Made by a program: the position numbers and the translations under genes. A stretch of DNA of 64,000 nucleotides from Benincasa hispida (Eukaryota; Streptophyta; Magnoliopsida; Cucurbitales; Cucurbitaceae), in contig NC_052354.1 in the NCBI RefSeq assembly GCF_009727055.1, positions 48,469,465 through 48,533,464 of the forward strand, given 5' to 3'. A model generated the notes under the pieces. The model was not told where the DNA came from. It was given only the letters and a program-made list of their open reading frames with translations, and ran no database searches. The stretch's first letter is position 1; the number at the start of each line of letters is the position of its first letter. Shown piece after piece: positions 11,173 to 23,419 of this stretch.

Positions 11173-13393
11173 TTAGCGATAAGAAAAGGATGGACCAGCA
11201 AATGAGTACCGCGATGAAACCGGCATTGTATCTTTTTCCATATCTTTGTGATGCACTTGATTGTAATGAGATAGAGCACCAGCAGCATGTCTCATGGGTT
11301 CAGTATCAGCACCATAACTTCTTGAATAAGTTGGGGGGGCTGCTTCCTCCCTCCTTGATGAAAGCAGAAATGGATCGATTGAAGAAAGGCCATATTGACG
11401 AGTGTAAATCGAATCATATGGGGCTCGTTCCAAACCACTAGCAGGTATTGCTCTAGGAGGTGATACTTGATGTCTAGAATCAATACTGTAAACTGGATAA
11501 TCTTTTCCATTAAAATATACATGATCCGCACGAACTATTTCTCTCTGTGCGTGTGTAGAGACATCATCCCTGTATCTGGGCTCAAGTTGCCTCAGCTGAT
11601 AGTCCCTATCGTGATCTCTGCGGTATGTTTCTAGAGAAGGCTGAGGCACAGGATCTAAGTTTCTCCTCTCTGCCCGGAGACCGTATGTTCGATAGTCTTT
11701 TTCGCTTAGGTATAAATCACGAGGAACTTCCTCTCTATGTCTAGGTGCCTCTTCTCGATGTCGATCCCTTCCATGAGATGACAAATGGTATTTCCTTGCA
11801 TCACCCTTGGACTTAGAGTTCCTAATCCGAACGTCTTTCTCCCCATGAACATTTCTATCCCTAATTGGTACCTCTGAATGGGACCGGACAGGAGCAGAAC
11901 TCAAGTGGAGCCCCACTGGTCGGAAAAGATCTGAGAGCTTCCTAACCTGAAAAATGAAATCCTAGAATGTCATCACAGGGAAAAAAAAAAAAAAAAAAGA
12001 ATTAAGAGTGCTATTGAAAAGCCAAGCTAGCAGAAGAAACCTGACACATCCACCTGTTTAACAGTGAGTTCAGCTTTGAACTTGTGCTTCTCATAATAGT
12101 TCTCTTGGATAGCCTTCTTGAAAATATTCTCAGGTAGTGGAAAACAATCCTTGTAAATATTGAACCGCACCTGAAATTTCAATTTTGGAATTGAGAAAAT
12201 ATCCTAGGCAGATTAAAAGAAAAGCTTCTGGAGTAGTTTATAACTAACAAAACTTGAACCTGAGCAGGGAAAGCCCCATTAAAAGCCTTTGGCTCAAGTT
12301 TCATGCCACCGGAAGAGGATGCTTTATAAATCCCATACAGAAGCCTGAGATCAAAATCGTAGAGAAAGAGCTTCAACCCAGGTTTGATTGCCAAGACAAC
12401 ATCCTTTTTGCCAGCAGAAACACCCATTACGTTGTACTGAAAACAATCTGGCTTCGTTTTTGCGCTGCACATGAAAATCAGTCCACCAAGATTTTCTTTA
12501 TTTTTATCTTCTCTTCGACTCTTTTGATCCCTATCTTCTTTCTTTTTCTGATTCTTTATGCTCTTATCTGAAGAACCAGCCTTCCCTATGATCTTCCCTT
12601 CTTTGATGCTACTTTTAGTCTCCGAATTGTGCTTATGACTAGCAGAAGTCTCTTCTCCCTTTTCAATATGCTCCCCTTTTGAGATACTTTCCTTAGTATT
12701 TTCCTTTTGGTTAGGCTTCTCGGTGTCTTCTACCTTCTTTTCACTACCTTCCCCATTTTCCTGCAACAAACTCTTACTATTCTCCACTTTCTTTCTGACC
12801 TGCACCTTAGGACTACTCTGAAGCTTATTAGTCTTCTTTTGACTGCTAGCTGGAGATTTCTTTACAATTTTCCTTTTCACCTTCAGAACTTCATCATTCT
12901 TCTTCGTCTTTGACTCTGGATTGGAACTTTCAGTGAGGCTCTGAGGTTCAAGAGATTCTCCCACTTCTTGAGCTACAGGAACCTCTTTTTCCTTTTTATC
13001 GTCTTCCTGTTCAACCAGTGCTTTTTTCTTTTTCAACACACTGCTAGCTGGGGATTTCTTTACAATTTTCTTTTTTACCTTCAAAACTTTTACAATTTTC
13101 TTTTTAGGCAACCCTTCTTTGATACACTTTTCAGCAGACTTCCCAGCTTCAGTGGTGCTCCTAACTTCAGTTACAGCTTCTTTCATGTCATCTACTTGTT
13201 CTGTAGGGGAGTCTTCTTTCATTTTGCTATCTTCTTGAACTGCCGAAGTTACTGCTTCTTTCCTCTTACCTTCATGTTCGGTTGAGAACTCTTCTGCATA
13301 ACCCTCAGTTTTCTCTACATCAGACATACCTACTTCCTTCTCCTCACATTCAGGCAAAGCAGAATCTGCTTCCATATTTGAATCTTGTTTCAT
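11173..13393 (-). CDS. DCD (Development and Cell Death) domain protein with Lys-rich N-terminus and Arg-rich C-terminus
   Basis: Three coding exons on the minus strand (13393-12260, 12170-12054, 11946-11173) give 674 aa with matching phases. Residues 1-300 are acidic/lysine-rich, low-complexity and probably disordered, with a duplicated block VLKVK(K/R)[10 protein letters not shown] at 103-118 and 169-184. The DCD domain spans about 302-427: it opens LGGLIFMCS, contains [12 protein letters not shown] and LLYGIYKA, continues GAFPAQVRF, and ends KLSDLFRP. The tail (428-674) is rich in Arg, Asp, His and Tyr, with RDRHREE-like runs. DCD proteins are plant-specific and several act in stress and programmed cell death, but the biochemical role is unknown. 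The start was chosen because a splice acceptor lies 3 nt upstream (13397-13398) and joins a leader exon near 14559. The leader and promoter are shared in duplicate with the HRD1 gene. Confidence 0.9.
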
Positions 13394-14702
13394 GATCTAC
13401 TCGCATGTACATAATGAGAAAGTCAAAATTGCAGCAGAGCGTATTCCTTTCTAAAACTCTCTTATCACAGCAAGTAAAAGAGTGATACAAAAATCAAATG
13501 AAGAGTCTTCAATACATTGGATGGTTATTATTATGAACAAGTACAAGTACATCTACATATAGATTAATGTGTTATTTTAATACAGTGTGTCAGTGCCGCA
13601 CAAAAAAAAATATTTTCTTTTCTTTTCTTTAAAAAAAAAAACAAAACAAAACTACATAGCCCTAGAGGATTATTGCACAATGGTGAGCCTCAAACTTTGT
13701 TTTTGCTTTTTTTTTTTAGCAGTGCACTTCAAGCTTTTTAAAAAACCACACACACTTATGATGAGTTAAAAGGAGATTTGCAAGGAAAGAAGAAGGAATT
13801 TTTTTTTAGGATAGCATGGGCAATCACCATTCACAAACATTGATTGCAAAAGAACGTGTGCGTGTGTGTTTGGAAAATTAAGGAATCAGAAGTCCTTTTA
13901 GCAAATAATAATAATAATACAAAGAGGTTACTTCAAGTGCTTCAAGAGTTTTTTTTTTTCTTTTTTTCTTTTTTTTTTTTGAGAAGAGAATGTTAATAGA
14001 AGAACTAACGAGACTGGCATGTGTCTGGATTCGAAAAGAAGCTGTGTTATGTTGAGCCTTTTTTTTTCCTCTTCATAAAATTCAGTGAATATCATCTTGA
14101 TGGAAAGATTAAGAATAATACATTTTTTTCACCATTGATTTTTCCCACTCGAGTTCTAAACCACAAGCTTATCGAGCGAGCAACGATATAAATATAAAAA
14201 TTACAAAAAGAGCAAAGGACTCCAATTGCTAAAATGAAGAATAAAGGAAAACTAGAATAGCAAAAACCCTAATGCGCCAAGCTCCAAACCTATAAACCAC
14301 AAGCTTATCGAGCAACAAGAACGAACGCCTAACATAAATTAATGGTTAACAATTACAAAGCCTGAATTCTGAACCAGAAATTAACAGCAAGGAAACAAGC
14401 CAAAAGAAAATATTCACACACCAAATATAAATTTCTCATTTACCGCAACAAAAACATCAAGTCATAAGGCAAATTCAGCTCCATTTCACTCTCTCTCGGA
14501 AACCTAACGAAGTTCAACAATTAACTCGTAGACAGAGATACAAGAAGATGGAGAGTACCTGGTAAGCCGACGAAACTTGAGAGCGATCTGATAAGAGAAC
14601 CGAAAATCTGGAAACGATGAACAATCTAGAAAGATAGGGCTTTCGCGTTCCCTATATTGTTCTTTTTAATTTAAATAAATATGTCCGAGAGAACTAAGAG
14701 TA
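13394..14702 (-). promoter_or_regulatory. Probable promoter, leader exon and 5'UTR intron of the DCD gene (copy 1 of a segmental duplication)
   Basis: Aligns by eye almost throughout with 57347-58646, differing mainly by substitutions and homopolymer-length changes. On the minus strand a donor AG|GTACTC follows a leader exon ending at 14559, and an acceptor at 13397-13398 precedes the start codon, implying a ~1.16-kb 5'UTR intron. Sequence up to about 14660 (gggctttcgcgttcc on plus) is the likely transcription-start neighbourhood. No long ORF is conserved between the copies, as expected for regulatory rather than coding DNA. Confidence 0.6.
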
Positions 14703-14825
14703 AATTGACAAAAATGACCCCTCCCACTTTATTTTTTTGAAAAATGGACAGTATCTCAAAAAAATTCATGGTATGATTAATTAGTTTCCTCCTTATTACA
14801 TGCAATTAACCTTTTACCTACTATC

Positions 14826-16714
14826 CGGGGGTTGATGTCCTAAATTTCATAGGTCTTGTAGTTGTAATATAAAAAGAGCTTATTTATTTAATAAAATCTG
14901 AGATATTTTATTCGACATTTAGTAGTATTAACCCACAAAACTAATAAACTAACATCTAAGGTTATTTTTTGTAGCTTAAACATGGTGGATCGTATTTAAG
15001 TGATAATCTAAATGGTCTGTAGTAGATGGATAAGGCTGGATATCTTATCCTGATGACACTACCAATAAAGTTTGCTTTGTAGATATTACAATTGTTATAA
15101 AGTTCTACAAATGATCTGATCATGGTCATTCATGTAAAGACATGTGAGCAAGGGTGTTCTATACAACAAGGTTTGTATAAGACCAGACCATGAAATGAAT
15201 ACTCTCATTATATGACGTCGTTAATAATGAGACTTACATTTTACTAGGATGACCATAGATGACATGACCTGAATCCTAAGTGAGTTGTGAACTCCTGCCT
15301 ATGAAGGCGGTCCTTTGATTTGCATGGATAAGAGTGGTCAGATCATCGAGTCAATATGCCTACCATTTTGGGGATTCGTCTGATTGAGGAGTTAGGAACA
15401 TAGCTACACAAGACAGAATTTACTCATTCTCTACCGTCGGGGTAAGTAGATAAATTGCTCCCTTAAGGGCTGATTTCGAGGCTTGAACAATGTGGCGTCA
15501 CACCTTCTCTTGGCCTGAGAGGGGTTTGGTCGTAGTTGGACTATGACTTATTGTTCATTAGAGGGATCAGTGGTACTTAAGAAGTTAGATATAACTACAG
15601 GGGTAAAACGGTAATTTTGGCCTAGATGTACTTACGAGCAATTTGTGAAGGGGTCATCACACTGTTGACTGGTTATATCCAATGGACACATAAATATATA
15701 TCTGTAGTGCGAAGAGTGTAGCTGTCGGTCTTTAGTGGAGTGATCGGCAGTTAATGGATGTTGAGTAATTTAATTAAATAAGTTTAATTAATTATTCAAA
15801 GTATTATTGGAGCTTCAATCTACAGGTCCATAAGGTCTCATATGTAGTTCAACTAGGATTATTAAAAAATAATTTTGGATTAATTTGATTTGTTCAAATT
15901 AATTGAGAAATTAATTATATAATAATTAATATAACATATTTGATACATTATAATATAAAGTTTATTTTGAGAGAAATTAAAATATTTGGGTATGATTCAA
16001 ATATTAATTATATGAATTAGATTCATATAATTAAATTTAATATAAATTTGATTCATATTAAATACCATGAATTATTTAGAGTTTTAGAACTATAGATTAT
16101 ATTATATTTGATATAATGTAAACTATAGGTTATGTGTGACATTTGATATTATATGTAGTTATATATATTTAATAAGTTAGTTATTATATATATTTTATTT
16201 ATTTTATTTTATTTATTTTATTTTATTTTTAATTAAAGGAAGGGNTTTTTTTTTTTTTTTTTTTTTTACGAGTGCTTCTTCTTCTTTACAGTAGTTTTCT
16301 TTACATAAGGTTTGTGTGATTTTCCCAAAAGCATTCTCCCAGAAAAATTCCTCTCTAGAAAAATCTTCTCTCTCTCGACCAAAAATTAACAGCCCATAGC
16401 TCCTATTAATTCTCAACCCCTAAGAAGAATACAGAAGGCTCATTTGTAGTGGTGTCCTCATTGGGGCTTGATTCTATTCGAGATTCCAAGAGGAGGGTTC
16501 CTGACCAGATAGATGAGGGTTTTTATGAAGAATGGTTCTTCAAAGGTTAGTATAATCCTAAACCTTAATCTTCCTTCTTAATTATAAAAGCATGTTGTAA
16601 AATTATTTATTTTTATTAGAATGCATAACTAGGTTTCTCTGTAATTTTAATACTCTATGAGATTTGAAATTAGGATTTGATCCACGCTTCCACATCGTAC
16701 CTCACAGTCTTTCA
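14826..16714 (+). mobile_element. Solo LTR of a Ty1-copia-type retrotransposon
   Basis: About 1.89 kb, homologous along its length to LTRs at 21295, 26164 and 60342 (shared words: ggttgatgt, taaactaacatctaaggtt, ggatgaccatag, cctaccattttggggatt, gagaggggttt, gcgaagagtgtagctg). CTATC occurs on both flanks (14821-14825 and 16715-16719), which fits a 5-bp target-site duplication. The end is CA and the start CG, a decayed TG. No primer-binding site or gag follows, so this is a solo LTR. It contains one undetermined base (16245) before a T run. Confidence 0.75.
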
Positions 16715-16794
16715 CTATCAACCACCAATAAAATATTTTAACAAAAAAAATTATATTCACAACACCCATAATTACTAATAAATTAACCAAATTC

Positions 16795-16997
16795 TCCCCA
16801 CAACCCGAAGTTTATCTTTACAAAATTTATACTCTACAAAGTTGCGATTCGTCAATACACTATGTAAAAAAGGTATTGAATAGCTCGAACATTTCGTTTT
16901 ATCTTTTTGATATAGCTATGCTTGCTTGTTTATCATTCTTTTTTCTACGAAATCGCATTTCAGATGTGTAATTACTTCCTCACTGGTAAATAGATTT
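16795..16997 (+). repeat. Diverged direct repeat, left copy
   Basis: Shares with 18825-19036, in order: ccacaaccc(a/g)aagttt, tcaatacactatgtaaaaa, aggtattgaatag/ttgtattgaatagttcga, and gtgtaattacttcctcactggtaa. The two copies bracket about 1.8 kb. They could be terminal repeats of an unrecognised element or an old duplication. Confidence 0.5.
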
Positions 16998-17319
16998 TGA
17001 TTTTGATGTTTTTGGTGGATATTTGTTGGTGAGGCATTTCAGAGGTTTTCAGTAGTATAAAGCCAAAATTATTGAATAATCAATAATGTAGGTTTCTTCA
17101 TAATTCAGTAGCCTAATATTTGGATTCCAGTGTTATGAGGTTGAATTATAGGTTTTATTATTAATTTTAAATAAAGACAACTTTGTATGTTTAATTACTT
17201 TTCTACTCTTCTCAACTTATTACATGCAATTACCGGCAAAAAATTAAATGTTTTAATTACTTTTACTTACCTATCATCAACTACCAATTAAATATTTTAA
17301 CTAACCTAATATCAATCCT

Positions 17320-18690
17320 GATGTGTTCATAACATGCGATGAAATGAGTATTAAGTGTGATGCTATAGTGCACTGTTTTATCTAATTGAACGCAAGTGCA
17401 AGCTCAATTAGAGACCTGGTGAGTCTAGAGTCGAACTCAGGGATTGCTTTGTAAGTATGCAATGAAGTTTAGTGCCTTGATCTTGACGCAATTGATTACA
17501 GATCAAATTCATTCTTGGTAAAACTTAAGCACTAAGTTATGTGCGATGGGAAGGTTTATACTTTATGTGAAGCAGTATATGCGATGACAGGGTTGAGAAG
17601 AATGTTCTCTAGCAATTCCTAAGTTAATATATAAGTCATGCGTTCATGCGATGTACATAATATTAGAACTTACACTTCTCAGTGTACGTGGCCACATTAT
17701 CCTATCTCTAGGATGCATGCGATGAGTATGTAATGCAAAAGATGTTACTTATTTCTGAGGAACCTCTTTTCTTGTTTAAGGGTTCTAAATCTCTAATTTT
17801 CTCAAATCGAGGTTTAAGCTACTTAGGGTAATCTTTCGAGTTATCCAAATATTTCATTAGGCATACATATAACAAGTGAGAACGCATGAGTTAAATATTA
17901 CTTAGTTCGTGTTAGCTAGATGCTTTTTGACCCATGAAAGACTTTAGCTACCCATAATGAATAAAGAGAGTATAGATGAAAGTTGAAATGAATATGTATT
18001 CATACTAAAGAAATAAGTCTTTGCAATGCTTAAATAATACAAATACGATATTAAGATAGGAAATAGAGAAAAATGGTCAAGTCGTGGTGCACAATTTCTG
18101 TTTCCCTCGGCTTCCTAAGTGACTACTTCACTGTAAGTATTAAAAGATGGAGTTTCTCTTGGACTCCCAAAAGAAACCGAAGCTCTCACTAAAGTTTTTG
18201 AATGGATGTAAGAGAAAGGGGCTCCTTTGAAAGAATGTGTATTCTCGACTCTTCTCTTTTCACGTTCCTCCATTTTTTTCTTTTTTTTCATGGCAATTTA
18301 TAGACGACGATGATAGCTTTTCTTCTCTTATTTATGATTGTGTTGATAAGGTGCATTAAATTCTATACCTTGATGTGTTGCCTGCTGCACATCAAAAGTT
18401 CATTAGCTCTATAGTGAAGCTTTCTTATCAGCCACCAACTCAATCTTTGATTTGACCTTCACCACCCAAGTATCACGCCATGTATCATCGTCTGGCATCA
18501 CCAAATTGCCTCACTATGCAATCATATGTAAGCATTGAGATTTCTCATTTGATCACATCATTAGTCATTCTGCACTTAAACAAAATGATTTAGCTTAAAA
18601 ATAGACAGATTAGGCGTTGAGTGCGTGTAATCGCATTCTACAATTATTCTATGTATTTTCTTAGAAATTCATCTCATTTTCAGACCTTTT
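17320..18690. other. Non-coding stretch, probably retroelement LTR-like DNA
   Basis: About 1.4 kb without a supportable gene, between two diverged direct repeats (16795 and 18825). It repeatedly contains variants of catgcgatg, a word also clustered in the copia leader at 62.6-62.9 kb, which suggests retroelement origin. No PBS, polypurine tract or protein match was recognised. Confidence 0.3.
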
Positions 18691-18824
18691 TTCCTAATTG
18701 TTTTAGATAAAAAAAAATGGGTAAAATATCTTGTATTTCTATAAGTTATCAAATCTCATTACTCATAACAAAAAAAAATCTCAATAAGGTTGTTATTCAC
18801 AAGAAGTTCTCTTCAACAAATTAT

Positions 18825-19036
18825 CTCCACAACCCAAAGTTTCTCTTCTCAACTCCACGAAGTTGATTTATCAATACACTATGTAAAAAGGTATGCATTT
18901 CATTTTGTATTGAATAGTTCGATCATTTCTTTTATGTTAGAATTCATTTGTTTGTTTTTGTTTCAAATTAGCGATGCTTACTTGATTATCCTTTCTTTTT
19001 TCTAATGTGTAATTACTTCCTCACTGGTAATTATTT
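18825..19036 (+). repeat. Diverged direct repeat, right copy
   Basis: Partner of 16795-16997, ending with the same gtgtaattacttcctcactggtaa stretch. After it the short unit tcactggtaattatttgaa is repeated locally (19020-19063). Confidence 0.5.
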
Positions 19037-19757
19037 GAATCAACTCACTGGTAATTATTTGAATCAACTGGTAACTATATACCTACCAAATTAATGTCTT
19101 TTATATTAATTGCCAAAAAATGGTTTAAAAAGATATCTAAAAAAAAAGAAATTGAAATGTTTACTGGAGATACTCAATTGGGCTTCTTACCAAAGTTACC
19201 AGGGTCAAACTGGGTCAAGAAGATAAGTGGTTGGGATTTGGCCATATATGTTAGCCCGGTCGAGTCTCCACCGGATCGATGAGGAGGAAGAAGGGGAGGG
19301 GGGTTAGATTAGTGCCAAGGAGGAAGAGGGGATTCAGTCTTGCTCTACCCTAGTGTAAATCGAGTGAGTTGAGATAAGGGTTGGCCTAGTACTGGTGGAG
19401 GTAAAGGTGACCTAATTCGTCCTTGAGAGTATAGATCGGGGTCAAGAGATTGGAGTGTCTAGTGCCAGTGGACGTATAGAGGACTCAGTCTTGCTCTGGT
19501 AGAGTATGGCCCAAGTTCTAGACTAATTTTGCTATTGTGTTTTGGCTCAGTTCTTACTCAGACCTAGTATGGGATTGAGTTTTCTATTTTTTATTTTTTC
19601 CTTTTATTTTTAAAATTTTTAATTATATTACTAATTGTAATACTATTTTCTTATAAATTGTAAGGAAATGTCTTGCGTTTGGATTTGTTTTGGTAATCTT
19701 TGAAATGAAAGAGAAAAAGATTAAGATGGAGGAGAGTTAAAGAGTTTTAACATAGAG

Positions 19758-20110
19758 ATGGAACGACGTACAATGAATTCCTAACTGAGGTTTATAAGAT
19801 AAGCAGTATAAATTTAGATGACTACAAGCTTGTTACTATGTGTATACTCCAATTGAGGTCTAAAGCTCCGGCATTTTTCATTCGAAATGATAAAGATCTT
19901 TACATATTTTTGACATGGAAAGATGTCTTAGTAATACCTCTTTATGTATTCATGCTTCTAAAGTGTTCAAGTAATCAAGAATTTCATCCAACAATTCATA
20001 TTTTCGACAAACTGAAGAAATTCCATCAATATCTAGGTCAATCCTTTATAAGACGGAGTACGATATTCCACTGACCCCCACATATTTTGGTCTAAAACCC
20101 ACCACTTACT
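19758..20110 (+). pseudogene. MuDR-like transposase N-terminal fragment (Mutator-like element remnant)
   Basis: One frame reads TYNEFLTEVYKISSINLDD at 19766-19822 and continues through ILQLRSKAPAFFIRNDKDL to about 20074. This resembles the N-terminal region of plant MuDR transposases, where a similar YNEF...V...L sequence and a ...NDxDL motif precede the catalytic core. The frame is broken soon after, and no catalytic DDE region or zinc knuckle is visible. The assignment rests on remembered family style only. Confidence 0.4.
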
Positions 20111-21294
20111 TCATTGCCTACTAATTTGACGACGCATAATTTGGAGGATGATGTAGACCATATATCTCAAAACTCAAGATTTCAATGATTGGTCTTGGAG
20201 AGAGACATGTGATGGTAGAGATGAAGTAGATGGAACTGTTGATGGAAATAACACTTACGGTGATACACATCATGCAGAAGAACAACATGTTCCATATGCA
20301 ACATGTCGTAACATGTCACATCCATCCAATAGCACAATTATCATGTTAGGTCAGTCTTATTCTTCTGAAGATGTAGAAAACGGTGACATATTTTTATCTA
20401 AAAGCGAAGAAATTTCACTCAAATATTAATGCATGAAAAGATACCTTATACACATTGAAACCCTAAAAATGCTCATATGTCGAAAAGATCTAAAAATGGT
20501 AAACATGATCAAAATATATGCAACATCGATTTTAACCCATAAAAATCAACATCTCAAAACATCCTCAAAAACCAATAAAATGCGCGAAAGAAAGAGTGCA
20601 ACCGAACCTAATATTGAGATGAGAAACTCGGCATGATGTTGGGAAAAAATTGATTTTTAAAAATATGGCCAAAATCAAAGAGAAAATGCCAATGGAATGG
20701 GGAGGGAGAGGTTTTACGTGAAGAAGAAGAGAGATGAAAGGAAGTCTTGACTTTTGAAATTCCAGATGGCAAATTTGTAATTTTACATATCTTGAAAACT
20801 TGGAGGGGTCCAAAAAATTAAGTTTTCAAAAAAGGTCCAAATTTCTAAAAAAATCTTAAGAGGGTAAAAAATGTCAATAATCCAAAAATAAAAAAGTCCA
20901 AAGGTTAAATTACAAGTTTAACCTTTTTTTTAATTTAACATTTTTATTTTGAATTAGTTTAATGCATGGCTATTTATTTCTCTATTTTAAGATTTTGTGT
21001 TCATATTTATATTTATATTTATATATTATTTACCAAATTAAAACTTGTTGGAACGCCTTGAATTTATTTGTTGGTGCTTCGAACAACCAAGTACAGGGGT
21101 CTTGCTATTCAAAATTCATATTTAGCATATTTACTTATTTGTAGTTATTTACGATTATGATCCTAGGGTTTAGAGTAGTGCACTATATAAACTCTTTAAC
21201 TCTTAGAGGTGTCTTTTTTTTTTTTTTTTTTTGCTGTTTTCAAAAAACACTCTCTAATAATATTGTTCTCCCTCTGCCCTGTGGATGTAGCTAA
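20111..21294. other. Intergenic AT-rich stretch
   Basis: No supportable gene. The first ~500 bp could continue the decayed MuDR-like element (in-frame stops throughout). A 21-nt T run lies at 21211-21231, shortly before the copia LTR start. Confidence 0.4.
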
Positions 21295-22850
21295 TGTTGG
21301 GGTTGATGTTCTAAATTTCGTAAGGTCCTATAGTTTGTAAATGTTTTAAACAAACTCATTGTTTATTTAATAAAATATATGATATTTTATTCTATATTTT
21401 AGTTGCATTAACCACAAGTCTAAACTAACACCGAAGGTTATCTTGTAGCTTAAACATGTAGGTAGAGATATACGAGTGGATCATATTTAAGTGATAACCT
21501 ACATGGTCTGTAGTAGATGGATAAGATTGGGTACCTTATTCTAGTGACATTACGAATACAGTCCACTTTTTAGGTGTTATAATTGTTGTAAAGTGCTACA
21601 AATGATATGATTCTGATCATTCATGTATAGACATGTGAGCGGAAATATTCTATACAAAGAAGTTTGTATAAGACTGGACCATGAAATGTCTAGTCTCATT
21701 ATATAAAGTCGTTCATGCTAGAGACTTACATTTCACTAGGATGACCATAGGTAACATGACTTAAATCCTGAGTGAGTTGTGAACTCATGCCTTTGAGTGC
21801 AATCCTTTGATTTGTATGGGTGAAAGTGGCCAGATCGTCGACTCAATAGGCCTACCATTTTGGGGATTTGTCTGATTGGGGAGCTGGGAACACAGCTACA
21901 CAAGAAGGAATTCACTCATTCCCCGAAGTCAGGGTAAGTAGACAAATTGCTCCCTTAAGGGCTGATTCCAGGGCTTGAACAATGTGATGTCACACCCTCT
22001 CCTGGCCCGAGAGGGGTTTAGTCGTATTTGGATTGTGATTTATTGTTCATTAGAGGAATCAATAGTACTTAAAGAGTTAGATGTAACTATAGGGGCAAAA
22101 TGGTAATTTTGGCCCAACTGTACTTACGAGCAATTTGTAAAGGATCATCGTACTGTTGACTAGTTATATCCAATGGACACAGAAATATATCTGTGGTGCG
22201 AAGAATGCAGCTGTCGGTCTTTAGTAGAGTGTCCGACAGTTAACGAATGATGAATAATTTAATTAAAGAGTTTGATTAATTATTCATGTACCATTTGAGA
22301 TTCAAGCTACAGGTCCATGAGATCCTCTTAGTAGCTCAATAAGATTAAATGAGAATCAGTTTTTGGATTAATTTGAATTGTTCAAATTAATAGAGGCATT
22401 TAATTATATATGATATAATTAAGTTATTTTAATTATATATGATATAATTGATATAATGTATTTTAGGAAATAAATATTTGAATAAGATTCAAATATTAAT
22501 TATATGAATTGGATTCATAATTGTTAAATTTAATATAAATGTGAGAGAGAAAAGAATCTATAGGTTATATTATATATGATACAATATTAAAACTATAGAT
22601 TATATGTTATAATTTGATATAATATATAATTAATATATATATATATATATATATATTATTATGGACAGTTATTTATCATATTTATATATATAATTATTAT
22701 TTTTAATTTAAATGAGGAAGGGAGTTAACTCTCTTCCCCTCTTTTCTCATCACTCACGTAAGTAGGTGGTTGATGTTTTTTTGGGCATTTGATAGGAGAG
22801 AGTCTCCTTCATCTTAGAGCAAGAAAGGAAGTCAGAAAATATCTACGATC
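21295..22850 (+). mobile_element. 5' LTR of a rearranged Ty1-copia element
   Basis: Starts TGTTGGGGTTGATGTTC and runs parallel to the solo LTR at 14826 and the LTRs at 26164 and 60342. It contains an (AT)n run near 22636-22658. The LTR/internal junction is altered: no initiator-Met primer-binding site is found, and a ~27-bp stretch beginning gatccctgctaaag occurs both here (about 22849) and in the gag relic (about 22976). Confidence 0.75.
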
Positions 22851-22891
22851 CCTGCTAAAGCAATAGGGACTGTTTTTTTGGGCATTTTTTC

Positions 22892-23419
22892 AACAATTGA
22901 AGATGTCTGGCGTGAACGTAAAAATCGAAAAATTTACCAGAAGAACAGTTTCGATTTATAGCAAATCAAGATGCGATCCCTGCTAAAGCAATAGGGACTG
23001 TAGGTGCCGCTGACTGGTAAGTCAAAGAAGGCTGTCGTGGATGATAAAGAATGGCATACTCTTGAGGAGAAGGCTCATTCGACGATCATTCTATGATTGG
23101 TTGATGACGTCATCATCGAGGTCAAAGATGAAGAAACTGTCGTTGGTCTTTAGTTGAAGTTAGAAAGTCTTTACATGAAGAAATCTTTAAACAAGAAGTT
23201 ATTTCTAAAGAAACATTTGTTCATCTATGTATGCAAAAAGGTACGTCTCTACGAGACCATCTTGATCAATTAAATAAAATTTTATTTGATTTGCGTAACA
23301 TAGAGGTTAATGTTGATGATGAGAATGTTGCCCTAATTTTGTTGACATTTTTGCCCCCGTCATATGAGACTTTTGTTGACTCGTATATTGGAGGCATCCT
23401 ATGCAATTCGTTTGTATAA
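22892..23419 (+). pseudogene. Ty1-copia gag, decayed
   Basis: Begins near ATGTCTGGCGTGAACG at 22902. The N-terminal part is recognisable but broken by several TAG stops where Trp or Gln codons are expected (for example NSFDL*QIKMRSLLKQ*), and there is at least one frameshift. The C-terminal part, in another frame, contains GTSLRDHLDQLNKILFDL and LPPSYETFVDS, typical of the copia gag/UBN2 domain. The sequence then jumps abruptly at about 23400-23411 into LTR-type sequence. Confidence 0.8.

Noticed and set aside
12254..12571. Plus-strand open frames across 12.2-13.3 kb
   Set aside because: Antisense shadows of the Lys-rich DCD protein exon; AAG/AAA-rich coding gives Phe/Leu-rich frames on the other strand.
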